DNA from: Selaginella moellendorffii
Lineage: Eukaryota > Streptophyta > Lycopodiopsida > Selaginellales > Selaginellaceae
Direction: 5' to 3'
NCBI RefSeq assembly: GCF_000143415.4
Contig: NW_003314357.1
Span: 393,795 to 457,794, forward strand
DNA length: 64,000 nt
The translations under genes were made by a program, and so were the position numbers. Below the pieces are notes generated by a model. The model searched no databases and was not told the origin of the DNA. It saw nothing but the letters and a program-made list of their open reading frames with translations. Below, in pieces: positions 22,280 to 34,165 of this stretch (position 1 is the first letter of the stretch; every line of letters begins with the position of its first letter).

Positions 22280-23358
22280 TCTTCCACAGTTGTATACATC
22301 AAGTAGGCATTTGGCCTATCACTCCAAGATAATACACCTTTCAACTAGTTGACATAAAATACCAGATGAATTTTCACCTTAACTGGCAGCTACACCCGAT
22401 AGGCTACTTTATCAATGCGCTCCAGCACTTTATGTGGACTAGCATATCGATGGGAAAGTTTATCACTCTTCCCTGTCCGTAAAAGCACCAAGGTGTTCTA
22501 CCACTCATTTAACGGAAAGATCACTCATATGAAGAGGAGATCACCCACCTTATATTCCCGGAATTAGTAATGCTCTTTAGCAAACTTCTCCACTCTATCT
22601 TAAGCTGCCTGCAAATTCTGTTTGCACATCACCAGAATCTCATCAAGTTCTATGGCCAAATCAATCACCTCAGAACATGGCAAAATAAGGACTTAGCTTG
22701 ATTCTATTGTGTTGGCTATTGTTGTAAGCAAATTGCACAAATGAAAGATATAGATTCTATTATCCTTGCCTTTAACTAACGCTACAACATTGCATATATT
22801 CCACCACCTAATTCATATGCTTGGTTTGCCCATTTGTTTAAGGATGATTTCTACTTGAGAGTTTTAAAGTCACTTGCATAGCCTTCTCAAAGCTCTTCTA
22901 AAATCCACTTGTGAACTTGAATCTTAATCACTAATAATGTCCTCTGGCAAACTAAAATCAGGAAAAACATTCTTCAAGTAAACCACACCTAAATCTGAGG
23001 TAGTGATAGTTTTCCGAAGAGCCAACAACCACACATACTTTATCAACCAATCCATTATAACCCATATTTGCTCCTTTTGCCTCTGTATTCATGGCAAACA
23101 AGTGATGAAGTCTATAGAGATACTACACTAACAGCTCTGAGGAATAGGGAAAGGTTCCAAAAGTCCCCTCAACTTCTCCCTTGACACCTTAACCCATTGA
23201 CAGAGCTTGCATGACTTACAATACTCGAGGATATCAACATTCATATTCCTCCAATAAAAATTACACTTAATCAATGCATATATCTTTGTCCCCCCAAAAT
23301 GACTGGGCTTTGGACGATCATGATAGTGGGATAAAACTTGAGTAATTAACACATCCAC
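22280..23358 (-). pseudogene. integrase remnant of the outer Ty3-like element
   Basis: The minus strand encodes a zinc-binding N-terminal integrase segment at 23128-23358 (H...HFGGTKIY...CKSCKLC). Towards 22280 it encodes the integrase C-terminal end with a recognisable GDLLF and a chromodomain-like HRYASPHKVLERI segment. It is interrupted by many stops; those I examined are explained by C-to-T or G-to-A changes. Confidence 0.55.
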
Positions 23359-23695
23359 TCATAGAAAATATACACAGCCATTGTAATAAAGAATCCCATC
23401 CACCAATGAGAAAGGGGCTTCCATTTGGTCTCACAAAGAGGCCACCTCAGCATCCTGAGCCTAAGCATGCTAAACCAACTACCCAAACTCGTTGACCGCC
23501 TTATTGAAATGATGACAAAACTATGTTTGTAATGCTGTCACATGACGAACATGAGATAAAACATCCATCACCACATTTGATTTTCTCAGATGATGTTTAA
23601 TAGAAAACTCCCTAAATTCCATGAGTTTGACCATCCAACAAGCTTGCCTAGTGTTCAACTCCTTTTGTGTGAAAAAATACAATTTTACATGACTT

Positions 23696-24939
23696 GATTT
23701 GCAGTCCAGGTATCATCAAATACGGGTGGTGGATCAGGATGTGGAGAAGACAGCCTTTAAGACTCGGTATGGATATTATGAGTTCCTTGTCATGTTGTTT
23801 GGGTTATGCAATGCTCTGGCAACGTTCAGCACTATGATGGATAGAATATTTGGAGATTATTTGGACACATTTGTTATCCTATAAATCGACGATGTTCTAG
23901 TGTTCAGCGAAACATTGGAGGATCATTTGAAACACTTGGAGTTGGTGTTTCAGAACTTGCGCGAACACAAACTGTACGCTAAGGAAAGTAAATGCACTTT
24001 TGGTCAATTGCACGTAAACTTTCTCGGACATATAGTTGGTGGTGGTGTGATTGAAGTCGATCCAAAGAAGGTGGAAGTGGTGAATTCCTGGGAAGTCCCG
24101 ACCACTGTATCAGATGTTTGTTCCTTTCTCGGTTTGGCAGGATACTATTGTAAGTTTGTTCACAATTTTACAAGAATTGCTCTTCTGTTGACTAAGTTGA
24201 TGAAGAGTAGTATTCCGTTTCATTGGACACCAGCTTGTCAACGTGCTTTTGTACAGCTGAAGGAGATCTTGACTACGGTTCCTATTCTCAAGATCCCAGA
24301 TCTTGATAAACCCTTCGAAGTGCATTGTGATGCATTTGGCTATGCTATTGGTGCCGTGTTGCAGCAAGATTGTGACAAAGTGGTTGGTGTTACGCTAAGG
24401 CAACATGGTTGTCCCATTGCATTCTATTCTAAAAAATTGGATGAAACTCAACGAAGATGGCCAATGCATGAGAAAGAGATATTTACTATAGTGTCGGCCT
24501 TGGAGGTAAAGACAATATTGTTCCGGATGCATTGAGTTATCAGGCTCAATTCTGGGCAATATCGGCAATCAGTTTGGACTGGTTGGAGGACGTTCAGGCT
24601 TCATATGGAAATGATCCATTGGTGAAGGCAATCTTATGCCGTATAGGGTTGTTGAAGCAGAACCCTGGTAGCAAAGCAGCGAAAGTTGCTAGTCACACTA
24701 ATGCAAAGTTTCACTTCTTAGTTCGGGATGGGCTTATATTCTATAAGCAAAAAAGATTGTATCTTCCCTCTAAGGATCTTCAGCAGTTATTTCTATGGGA
24801 ACATCATGATGTTCCAGCAGTGGGACATGGTGGACAGCAAAAGACTTTGGCTTCATTGAAAAAGGGATTTTTCTGGTCTGGTATAGAAGGTGATATAGTG
24901 GCTTATGTCCAATACATACCAATGCGCCTCAACACCTGA
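23696..24939 (+). pseudogene. inverted Ty3-like reverse transcriptase, RNase H and integrase start
   Basis: The plus strand encodes the reverse transcriptase from [21 protein letters not shown] through [10 protein letters not shown], a catalytic-box segment with a stop just before IDDVLVFSE, then thumb and RNase H (LDKPFEVHCDAFGYAIGAVL), then after a small deletion the linker and a zinc-type integrase start near 24800 (EHHDVPAVGHGG). Its beginning overlaps in content with the end of the minus-strand reverse transcriptase at 24929-25441, so two related segments face each other at about 24935. Confidence 0.65.
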
Positions 24940-25441
24940 TAGGGTCCAACATATCTCGTAATGGCATGACAAGGAACTCATAAGATCCATACCGAGTCTT
25001 AAAGGCTGTCTTCTCCACATCCTGATCTGCCACCCGTATCTGATGATACCCGGACCGCAAATTAAGTTGTGTAAAATACTTAGCCTTTAAGAGTTGGTCA
25101 AACAAGTCATCAATGCGAGGCAAAGGATAACTTTTTTTGACCGTGATCTTGTTAAGTGCCCGATAGTTGATACACATCCTCATGGTTCCATCCTTTTTCA
25201 TAACAAAAAGGACTAGCGCTCCATAAGATGACTTGCTGGGTTGGATATGACCTTTGTCAAGAAGCTCTGTGAGTTGCTTCTTGAGTTCAGCCATCTCTTT
25301 GATGTTCAATCGATACGGAGCTTTTATAGGTGGTTTAGAACCCGAAATAACCTCAATCCGATGGTCAACCTCACAGCTAGGAGGTAGCCCTGGTGGCAAA
25401 TCCTTCGGGAAGATATCCTGATTCCTCACCAACAACTCCAA
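24929..25441 (-). pseudogene. Ty3-like reverse transcriptase, N-terminal half
   Basis: Encodes the fingers and palm start with [31 protein letters not shown], typical of Ty3-type polymerase. It stops after FLVM at the junction with the inverted segment, so the catalytic box is not included. It follows the protease at 25478 in the same orientation. Confidence 0.75.
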
Positions 25442-25477
25442 TATTTTCCTTGGTACAGGATCAACTCTGTCACCGAT

Positions 25478-25930
25478 TCAAACTGAGTCACCAACACCCT
25501 CAGCTTCCATAAGGATTGGGATGCTAAGTTCCTGACTAGGAGGGTCACTCAAAAAGTAGCTAAGAGGGGATGTCGGACCTTTTGGGTTCAAGTGTGATGA
25601 GCGCTTTTGCAACTGAAAGGACACATTAGGACATCCTTTTGACTTCAATGTGATATGACTTTGTCCAACACCATAAATCCCTTTTATATATTTATTGAAG
25701 AAGTCCATACCAAACACCATATGAAAATCTAGTATCTTCAACACTACTACGTCCACTCTTTCTTTCCACTTGGATATTTTTATTGGAACATCACTCACAA
25801 ACTTTCTGGCTACATGTCCACCTTCCGCAAACCAGAAGTGCATAGGCGACATTTGCTCAGCATTCAATCCTAACAACTTAACTAAGTCTTCAGATATCAC
25901 GCTATGTGTAGCTCCTGTGTCAATCATCAC
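25478..25930 (-). CDS. retropepsin-like aspartic protease segment of a Ty3-like element
   Basis: The active-site signature MMIDTGATHSVIS lies at the N-terminal end, followed by the usual second half (HMVFGMDFF). It lies between a zinc-knuckle segment and the reverse transcriptase. The frame is broken from the knuckle frame by a stop at about 25931. Confidence 0.7.
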   Translation of the reverse strand: MMIDTGATHSVISEDLVKLLGLNAEQMSPMHFWFAEGGHVARKFVSDVPIKISKWKERVDVVVLKILDFHMVFGMDFFNKYIKGIYGVGQSHITLKSKGCPNVSFQLQKRSSHLNPKGPTSPLSYFLSDPPSQELSIPILMEAEGVGDSV

Positions 25931-26611
25931 TCAGATTCGGTGTCCACGGACAAAGCCTACCAGATACATCAACGGATTAGTGTTTGCATTGACTGCGAGA
26001 AAAGCTTGAGGAAAGCAACGAAAGTAACTCACTTCCTCTTCCTCATAGTCTACATTGACCAACTCGTCACCACCACCGTCTTCCCTCATGACATTAACAC
26101 GAGACCTTGTCTTATGCTTGTTGGGACATTCTAAGGACCTATGTCCTAACTCTCCACAATGGAAGCAATGACCCACACTACCCGTTCCGCTAGGAGCAAG
26201 TTTTGCAAGTTATTCCTGCTTGTACCCACCAGGAGGAGGAATAGAGGGCCTAGGACTAGAAGAAGCTGCTGGTGGTCTCCAACCACCACCAGCTTTATTA
26301 ACTGTAGCTTGTGAGCCTCTAGGGTGGTACCTACATTCCACCCTTTGTTTCCGATCACCTTGTTTATTCCCAGAATTCCTATTCTAATCTGAGTTACCAG
26401 CATACGGTTGCTGATATTGTTCCATGAGCAAGTGACTAAAGGCAACTTGCTGTGCTGCCTCCTTACACTCCAGGTACGTCTTTGGCTTAAATTTCAAAAT
26501 CTTATTGCGAGAAAATGAACTTAAACCCTCCAGAAAATAACTCCGAGCATCTTCATCACTCATATTTGCAATCATAATGCGCTTCTGAGCAAACGCATTA
26601 ACGTAATGCAT
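25931..26611 (-). pseudogene. gag C-terminal part with CCHC zinc knuckle
   Basis: The zinc knuckle CFHCGELGHRSLEC (25.93-26.18 kb) is intact. Upstream frames 26146-26445 and 26384-26611 supply the rest of the capsid end in shifting frames, so several breaks are present. Confidence 0.6.
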
Positions 26612-26620
26612 AAGGTCCCC

Positions 26621-27331
26621 TCACTGCTTTAACCGTTGCAACTCCGCGTGAAGTCTCAGACCAAGATCATCCAGCAAGTATTCCTTACGAATACGAGACT
26701 GCATCTTGGTCCAACTTCTAGTTTGTCCTTTTTCAGCACACACCTGGTGCCACCAAGTTTTGGCATGAACAGTGAGAAAGGATTGTGCGCACGCAACTTT
26801 CATACGATCATCTACGTCTGCTGCTATGAAATAATTTTCCTTATCATAGACCCAGTCTTCCAAAACCTGATAGTCCCGCATGCCTCTGAAATTAGGTGGT
26901 TTCGGAGGCTTGAACTTTGAAACTCGTGCAACCGGGGGTGGCTGTAGAACTTCATCATCCTCAGAACTTGAAGAGGAGTCTAGTTGCTTAGGTTTAGCTG
27001 GTTTAGCTACTTCAGCTTCTTTCTTCCTCTTCATGTTCTCCTTCTTCAATTTGCGAACTTCCTTTCGCAAATTCTCGATCTCGATTTCTTGAGCCGTACA
27101 CTGTAGTGCCACAGCATCTAGCTCTTCCTATTTTGACTCAGCCCTTGCCTCTTCAGCAGCATCTCTAGTAGGAGTTTCCTCTTCTCGATTCACCCGTCTA
27201 GAGGTTTCAGTGTCATCAGCATGGTTGCTTTTCACCATCCCGCTAGCTGCATGCATGCCTCTATCAGTAATTGAACATGCATACAACGTTCTTACCGAAT
27301 GGTGCAATCCAACTAATCCTACACAGGTCAC
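26621..27331 (-). CDS. Ty3-like gag N-terminal part
   Basis: The frame 26621-27112 starts with a coiled coil (IENLRKEVRKLKKENMKRKKE), a Ser/Glu-rich stretch and the capsid start KPPKPPNFRGMRDYQVLEDWVYDKENYF. A related N-terminal frame (27128-27331) is Glu/Arg-rich and separated by a stop. It is the best kept gag in the window. Confidence 0.65.
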
Positions 27332-27420
27332 TTCGGATCTACTAGAAAAGTCTCTGCGTATGCAACTTGTGTCAGAAAATCCGACAAAAGTTGGATAGGA
27401 TCACTGAGACAATTTCCTCT

Positions 27421-27790
27421 GATACCAAATGTAGCGCACCTGAATTTGGAGCCAAACTCCAAGCCCATTGCACTATAAAATGAGGGTCCGGTACAATCCC
27501 ACAAGCACCAGCTCCCCGTATCCAGCACCTGCACACAAAATGGTATTAGATGGAGTCTGGCACAATTTTGGCATACTGGTGGCCTAACGTGAGGAGGAGG
27601 GTACCCCACTGACTAGAGTAGTGTGGAGCTTGGGCTTAGACCCAAGCCGGACGTAGAACAAGGAGTGACACAACCCAGCGGGGGCCAAACTAATGTCTCA
27701 GGTGGTCGGACATGCATTCCAACCACTATCCCTACTATATATTTGGAACCCCCCATAGCCCCCCCCCTTGAGGAACACATGCTTTGGGCT
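27421..27790 (-). repeat. LTR-like end with primer site of the minus-strand element
   Basis: On the minus strand the sequence ends ...GTGCGCTACA and is followed by TTTGGTATCAGAGGAAATTG, the usual LTR end plus tRNA primer site at about 27415-27432. The LTR continues to the right for an undetermined distance. Confidence 0.6.
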
Positions 27791-28329
27791 CCCCAAGCCT
27801 CCCTTAGTACCAGGAGTTAGTCTCTAGGACAACCTCGAAACTTACTAAATATGGAATAGCGCTAGATTGCGAATTTGGACACGGGACGAACACCATTGTG
27901 TTCAGGCCGACCTCTACATTCTGTAAATATGCCAAATGAGCAAATCTAGACACTTTCCATAAATAGCATTGAGGACCGAAGTGAGACTAACACAAAGGGC
28001 ATGATAGCAAGGGTGTTTGGCAGACATCGTAAGCTATCATGCAGCGATATTGAGGGACTAGTCTCAATACGCGAGGGTTCTTGCCAAGCCAATGCAAGAT
28101 AAAGCAAAAGAGAACTAACAAGCCGGGCCAAGTATATTTGGCTAAATAAACATATAGGAATTCCTTCCTTATGCTCATCCGGCCAAGTACAGATGCTAAG
28201 TCCAGTTTACTAACACTTGGACAAGAGGGGTTAATAAAAGGAACTAGCAGTACCGACCTCCTGGCATTGTGGCAATAAGGAAAGAGTGCCTGTAAGGACT
28301 AGCTGACAAATATCTTTCAATACTTGAAG
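27690..28329. other. spacer between inverted LTR copies, no gene
   Basis: No coding sequence recognised. It may be LTR interior, because the flanking segments are inverted copies of each other. Confidence 0.35.
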
Positions 28330-28576
28330 TATTGTGTCGCTCCTTGTTTTGCGTCCGGCTTGGGTCTAAACCCAAGCTCCACACTGCTCTAGTCAGTGGG
28401 GTACCCTCTTCCTCGCGTTAGGCCACCGGTATGCCAAAATTGTGCCAGACTCCGTCTGACACCATTTTGTGTGTAGGTGTTGGATACGGGGAGCTGGTGC
28501 TCGTGGGATTGTACCAGACCCTCATTTCGTAGTGCAACGGGCTTGGAGTTTGGCTCCAAATTCAAGTGCACTACAT
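28330..28576 (+). repeat. inverted partner of the LTR-like segment at 27434-27690
   Basis: Reads TGTCGCTCCTTG...CAAGTGCACTACA and is the reverse complement, with scattered differences, of the segment starting TGTAGCGCACCTG at 27433. Together they form an inverted repeat with arms of about 245 bp. Confidence 0.75.
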
Positions 28577-28771
28577 TAGTTATGCACTGGGGAAGAGTTC
28601 TCATACAAAAGGGACATCCTATTGCATATGAGAGTTGAACTTTGAATCTCGTAGAGCAACGCTATTCCATATATAAGCAAGAGTTAATCTTTATTGTTCA
28701 TGCCTTGCGGACGTAGCGGCACTATCTTTATGGTGCAGTGTTTATGGTGTTGATGGATCACAAAACACTTG
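28577..28771 (+). pseudogene. RNase H fragment of a Ty3-like element
   Basis: In shifting frames the plus strand encodes GHPIAYES, RYSIY-like, HALRTWRHYL-like and DHKTLA segments of a retrotransposon RNase H. It is cut by the LTR of the long-LTR family at 28772. Confidence 0.4.
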
Positions 28772-30102
28772 CATGATAGAGGCCGAGATGGACCTGAGAT
28801 AGAGTCTGAGATGGACCCGAGATGGACCGAGATGGAGTCCAAGATGGAGTCTAAGATGGAGTCTGAGATGGAGTCCAAGATGGACTGAGATGGAGTCTGA
28901 GATGGAGTCTAAGATGGACTTGAGATGGAATCCAAGATGGAGTTCGAGAAGGACCCGAGATGGAGTCTGAGGTCGAGACCGAGACCAAGACCAAGACCCA
29001 AATTGGGACCGGGACCGGGACCGAGACTAAGGCCAGGGTCGAGATTGAGGCCGAGGCTGAGCCCGAGCCTAAGTCTGAGTCCGAGTCCGAGTCTGAGTCT
29101 GAGGGTGAAAGCCCAAAGCGTTCGTCTCCCAAACCCTAGGGGGTTTGGTGAGCTCCAAAAGTATAGTAGGGGGAGGACTCTAGTGGAGCTAGTTTGGCTA
29201 GGAAAGGCCAGTTTGGCTAGGAAAGGCCAGTTTGGCCTAGGAAGGCTGTACCTAGGTGTTGGGTAATGGGATAACCACTAGGAAGTCCAAGGCTAGAGTG
29301 AATATAGACCGATAAGCAGGGTAGCTTGGTGAAGTGTTCAAGAGCCGACACTAGCTCCCCCGAAAGATCAAATGGCTGATGCTCCCAGTCCAAGCGTGGG
29401 TGGCACTACCTACTTGGATACCTGGCATGGCTCAACAGAACCTCGCTCTAAGCCCATAGCTAGAGCACCCAAAGGCGGAAGGTGGGGAGAGTACCCATGA
29501 GGCTCGCATAAGGCCACAGTGTTCCGAAATGCATGTTGTCCCAAAGTCGCAGACTGTGAAAAGGAAGAGGAGCAATCCTCTAGTGCAGTGACTAAGGATA
29601 CTATCACATGGTGATAGAGGATAGTAGGACTTAGAGGTCAGGCCTGTAGGCCTTATTCCAGGGGCAGTGTTGGCAAACACGGCCATAAATAGAAAGGGAC
29701 TTGGTAGGGACTAAAAAAAGGATATTGGGGAAGGTTGTTCCCTACTTCTGCAAACATCCTAAGGATGCTAAAGAGTGGATCTGGGATGACCACTCATGGA
29801 TGGATGGGACAATCTTGGAGAGATAGGACTGTGATGTAGGTGGTATTGGAGCACTAGTGTGGCAAAGGTGATTGGGCATGGCCTTAATATAACGGGCTGA
29901 TATGTTAATGGTACCTTTGAGTGTTAGTCATGGGATCGGACACATGGAGCACTTGGATGGTTGAGTGGCATGGATGCTATTCTTGGGGCTAGCAAGTCCC
30001 TAAGTCCAGAATAGGATTTACGGAGGTTGTGAGGAGACTCCTCTAAGTGGTTGGAAGTGTGATTAAGTAATTAATGTAGAATGGAAAATTTAGTGGCTTA
30101 TA
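28772..30102 (+). repeat. 5' LTR (copy b) of the long-LTR family, 5'-truncated
   Basis: Aligns by eye with the LTR at 34166-36430 but lacks its first ~230 bp. Ends ...GTGGCTTATA and is followed by ATTTGGTATTGGAG, a decayed tRNA primer site. The first part is an array of GAGATGGAGTCT and GAGACCAAGACC units, followed by GGGTGAAAGCCCAAAG. Confidence 0.75.
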
Positions 30103-33100
30103 ATTTGGTATTGGAGTTGTTCCTTAGTCTAACTTTTATTAGTGCTCAAGTATATCACCACTGATATTGGCATTGGAAAGTCCTAGAAATGGGCCTATCC
30201 TTGGGGAGTAGCAAGTTGGGAAGACATGGCTTTTCACTACAATTCATTTGTGAACTTGTAGGCAAGATGGTGGATAGAAAAAGTTCAATAATAGAATGAC
30301 TTTGGGATCTTGGGAACAGTATAAAGGTTTCCTCAGAGAGTTGAGGATGTGATCCAAATGAGCATTTGACTTAGCAAACTAGCTCATGTGGCTGTGGTAA
30401 ACAACTATAGTTGGGATCACGAGGAAAATAAAGACTCCAAAACAATAAAAGAGTCACAAGACTACCCTCATATAGCTGAGGCTAGTGCTCATGAATTTGA
30501 GACCAAAATTAATGACTATAAGAGGTCAAATACGGATAAGGACATAAATTCTTGAAATGGTAGCGGGGCCTACCTTTTATAAATGCTAGAACTAACCCAA
30601 GGAGTTAGGGGTGTGTTTAGAGGATGAGTTAGTATTCTCATCATATAGACGAATAGTCTTAAGGGGCAAGGTAGCCCATAAAGAATGGAAAATAATCAAG
30701 TGTTGGAATAACATTTGTAAAGATGGTCCTTATGAGTAGGATATGAATACAATAAGTTGTATTCCAGCAAATTGACACCTCAAAAGTAGGACTTTATAGG
30801 TCATTGGGTTAGCAAAGTCCAAAAAGCTGGATGACTCAAGTAGAGTCAAAGAATAGTCCTAAGAGACTGGTAGAAGCATTTGGACTGAGGTGTATTATGC
30901 CCCACAAAGGATGGGGAGGATCATAAGATCCAAGTATGAGAACAGTGGGCATCTCATTGATGGTAGAAGGTGCCATACTCAAGTCATGGGAAAGGTGTTC
31001 CTAGAAGAAAACAACTTTGACACAAAGTTGTGTATGAACTCTATAGTACGTGCTAATGTATATTTGGCATGAGAAATAATGGTATTGGTCTTGGCAAAGA
31101 CTTAGACACAAGTAAGAAGTGTTATAAAGGTAGGCTTGTGAAGCCGATGGTGTGGAGACACCAAATGTGTTAATGCATAATGCCTTGAGGTCAAGTTGGT
31201 GGGTTTATGAAAACCCCTTCCCAAAGGAATCCTAATGGAAATAGGAATGGTATAACGTAAGTTAGAAGGCATGCGGTTGGAGTGTGGTGACCCAGATAAT
31301 GATGGAGATGTGGAAGCATCAGCAATAAGTTGTAGGACTTGACCACTATGAGGCAATTAAGCAAAACGTGTAAAATAATAATTGATTAAATTGGTAGAAG
31401 GTAACTACCCAAGACTTTTTATTTGAAAAAGAAAGTTAAATATACCCTTATGTGGGAGAAATTGCTTATGTTACGATATAGTACGTCAATGTCGTAAAGA
31501 GAATACTTATTGTCAAAGAAAGCTATCATTAGGATACCCAAACACTCTAAAATACCAAAAAATGGTGTTTGGTGTCATGAGGGCATTAGATAAAGCCCAA
31601 AGGATTAAGTCCCTAGCGAATGATGGATAGAAAGTGCTATCTAAATGTCCAAAGTTGCGGAAATAAAAGAAATCCATATATCCAAATTGAACAAAGATAA
31701 AAAGGGATTTTAGCAAGGCTAGTGATAGGCACATAAATGCCCATATATAGCAATGTTAATTCCGGGGTATGGGATTACAAGGTGAGTATACCCAAATTAA
31801 AGAACCACTCCCTAGGTTATTCGGTAGGTTCATCCCTAAGAATATTTGCTAAGGCATAGTAAAAAGTGCAAAGCTATCCTCCTAATTTGGAGGAGAACGA
31901 TTGAAAGAAACATGTGATGCCAAAAAGTAAGTAGTAAAAGGATAAAACCGAACTATAGGAATCGAAAGGCATAACAAAGGGTGGTTATGCGAGTTGGGAG
32001 TGGAGAATCAAATGGGTACTTGCACGTGTTGTTAGCAACCGTGATGCCATGGAGAATCTAAAATATGGAATTATCCATGTTAGACCATATGGCAATTAGA
32101 AAGCTTGCAAAAGAAGAAGCTTTGGCAAGCTAAAGGACAGAGTTCCTTCAAGGTTCCTAAAGATAATTCTGAGTAGCTTAGTACCTAGAAAGGCAAGTGT
32201 AAATGGTTCATAGAGCGTGCGAAATCAGAGTGGCACATCATAAGCGTGGTCTTGAAGCTTGCCATATGGTAAAGCTATCAAAGTTGGGGAAGTAGTTCTT
32301 GAGTGTTTAAGGGGATAGCTTTGAATAGGAGTCGATCGTCAAGGATTCTCACGCTTATGTATGAACCATGTTATGGTAGTTGGATAACTTGCTAAGTGAG
32401 ATTGGCAAGTCGGGGGAACAAATACCCTAATTAAAGGTGCTAACTTCAAAAGGGGTGGCCCATGGGGCTAAGCATGTAAAAGTCCATGCATGATCACAGA
32501 CTTGTCAAGTGAGAGGACTTGGCAATGTGAAGGAACTAGATTCCTAAGCTGTGATCTGTAGCGCTGTAGCGCACTTTAAATATAAATTGGTGGACCGGTG
32601 TAGGGAATCACGCCAGGCATCTTAGGTAATGCTATTTGTAGATGCATATACGGAGGTTAGGTTTGAGTCCCAACCTTCTAGTGTTTGGGTTCGAATCCCA
32701 AATCACTAGGGCATGGTGATAGTTTGGAATATGAGGACACTCATATTTCGGTGGTCATGGACTCTCAATGAGGAGACTGGCTTGGGCACACTGCCAAGCG
32801 GGGGATGCCTTGGAGTCGTGATGCACGGTTAAATTGCTTAGTGTAAAATCTTGGCATATCTAACTTGAACACTTTGGTGCAAAGAGCACCAAGGACGTGG
32901 TAAATGAGATGGGGACACCCAATCTCAGTTGTTATGGATCTTTGGTTGGAAGGGCTAGCTTGGGCACACTACCAAGTGTAGGGGATGCCCCCAGGGTCAT
33001 AGTTAACAAGTTAAAGGTCTAGAAAACCTAGTATCTATTAGCAAATCTGTTAAAGGACAAAGGTTAAATCACTAGGTGATCTTATGGCTAAATAAAGACG

Positions 33101-34165
33101 AGGTCCTTGTGAGGTTAAGGAATAAAGTTTCTAGTTCAAAGGGTTGAATTGAACTATTGATGATGGTGTGGCTTGGTTAAGGTGATCAAATAGAAAGGAC
33201 ACCTAAAGGGAAATTAATTGTGCCAATTAGTTAGTGAGTCCAAGAAAGTAGACTTTAGGAAAAACCTATGGGAGGGTTGCAAAGTTGGGCTGTCGATAGA
33301 GCCCGTAGTAGAAAATGCTAAAGAGACCTACTAGGGGTGAGCACTCTCTAGATTTGGTAAAATAAAGCCTTTGCCATGGAACTAAAAGGATACCTTGAGA
33401 ATGGAAGTAATGATCCTATGTTGCTTGGTGCAACAATCAAAGGATAAAAGCAAAAGACTAGTGGCCAAGTGTGGGCCATAGAATTCACTAGAAGGAATCC
33501 AAATGGCAAAGTTAAGCATGGAACACTAAGCAATATTAAATGCTAACGGATTGTGAGAAAGGAAGTGTGTTTCTAAGGATGGATTCCCAAATGCTCCAAT
33601 TTGGCAAATGTGAAAGCTCCAAGGGAGGGAGCGGCAAAGTAACCAAATGATAGGGCTGTGGACAGCCCTAGCACAACTTATGAAACTTGGAGTGAAAGGT
33701 GGCATGAAATAGAAAAGAGGATGATGGTGCCTTTAAGTAGAGAACTTCCTAGGATGGGGAAGTGAAATTTGCACTATATGTACAATGGAAGGTGTCAAAA
33801 ACACCTAGAAAATCAACTTCGAGAAGTCAAAATTAAAAGTTCTAAAGTGGAATGGTTATCGATCGAAGTTGAGACTACTCAAGAATGAGTAGTGGAATTG
33901 AGATAAAGAAGGTATCTCTAATGGGTTTAGCAAGAACTAAATCAATAAAAGGGAGAGAACCACCCCCGGTGGTCGAATGGGTCTTTATATTAAAGAGACT
34001 ATGCTCCTTAGAAGATGGACAAGGCATAATGAGCCTTCAATGTCAAACCATTGATGAATATTGGCTGGGTGCTAAGGATGGAAAAGGTAATATATATTGG
34101 TGTTACTTTATAAAAGGTTTTACCATTCAATGAGGACATCGAACTTTGTCTATGGGTGGTGGAGT
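30103..34165 (+). mobile_element. non-coding interior of the long-LTR (LARD-like) element
   Basis: About 4 kb between the 5' LTR with its primer-site remnant (30103) and a purine tract ATGGGTGGTGGAGT ending at 34165, directly before the 3' LTR. I see no gag, protease, polymerase or integrase. With LTRs of about 1.7 kb, it fits a large retrotransposon derivative that depends on enzymes from elsewhere. Class assignment is inference. Confidence 0.6.

Noticed and set aside
32660-32715. tRNA gene (GGGTTCGAATCCC resembles a T-loop B box)
   Set aside because: No acceptor stem, anticodon arm or A box fits upstream; it lies in the non-coding interior of an LTR element.
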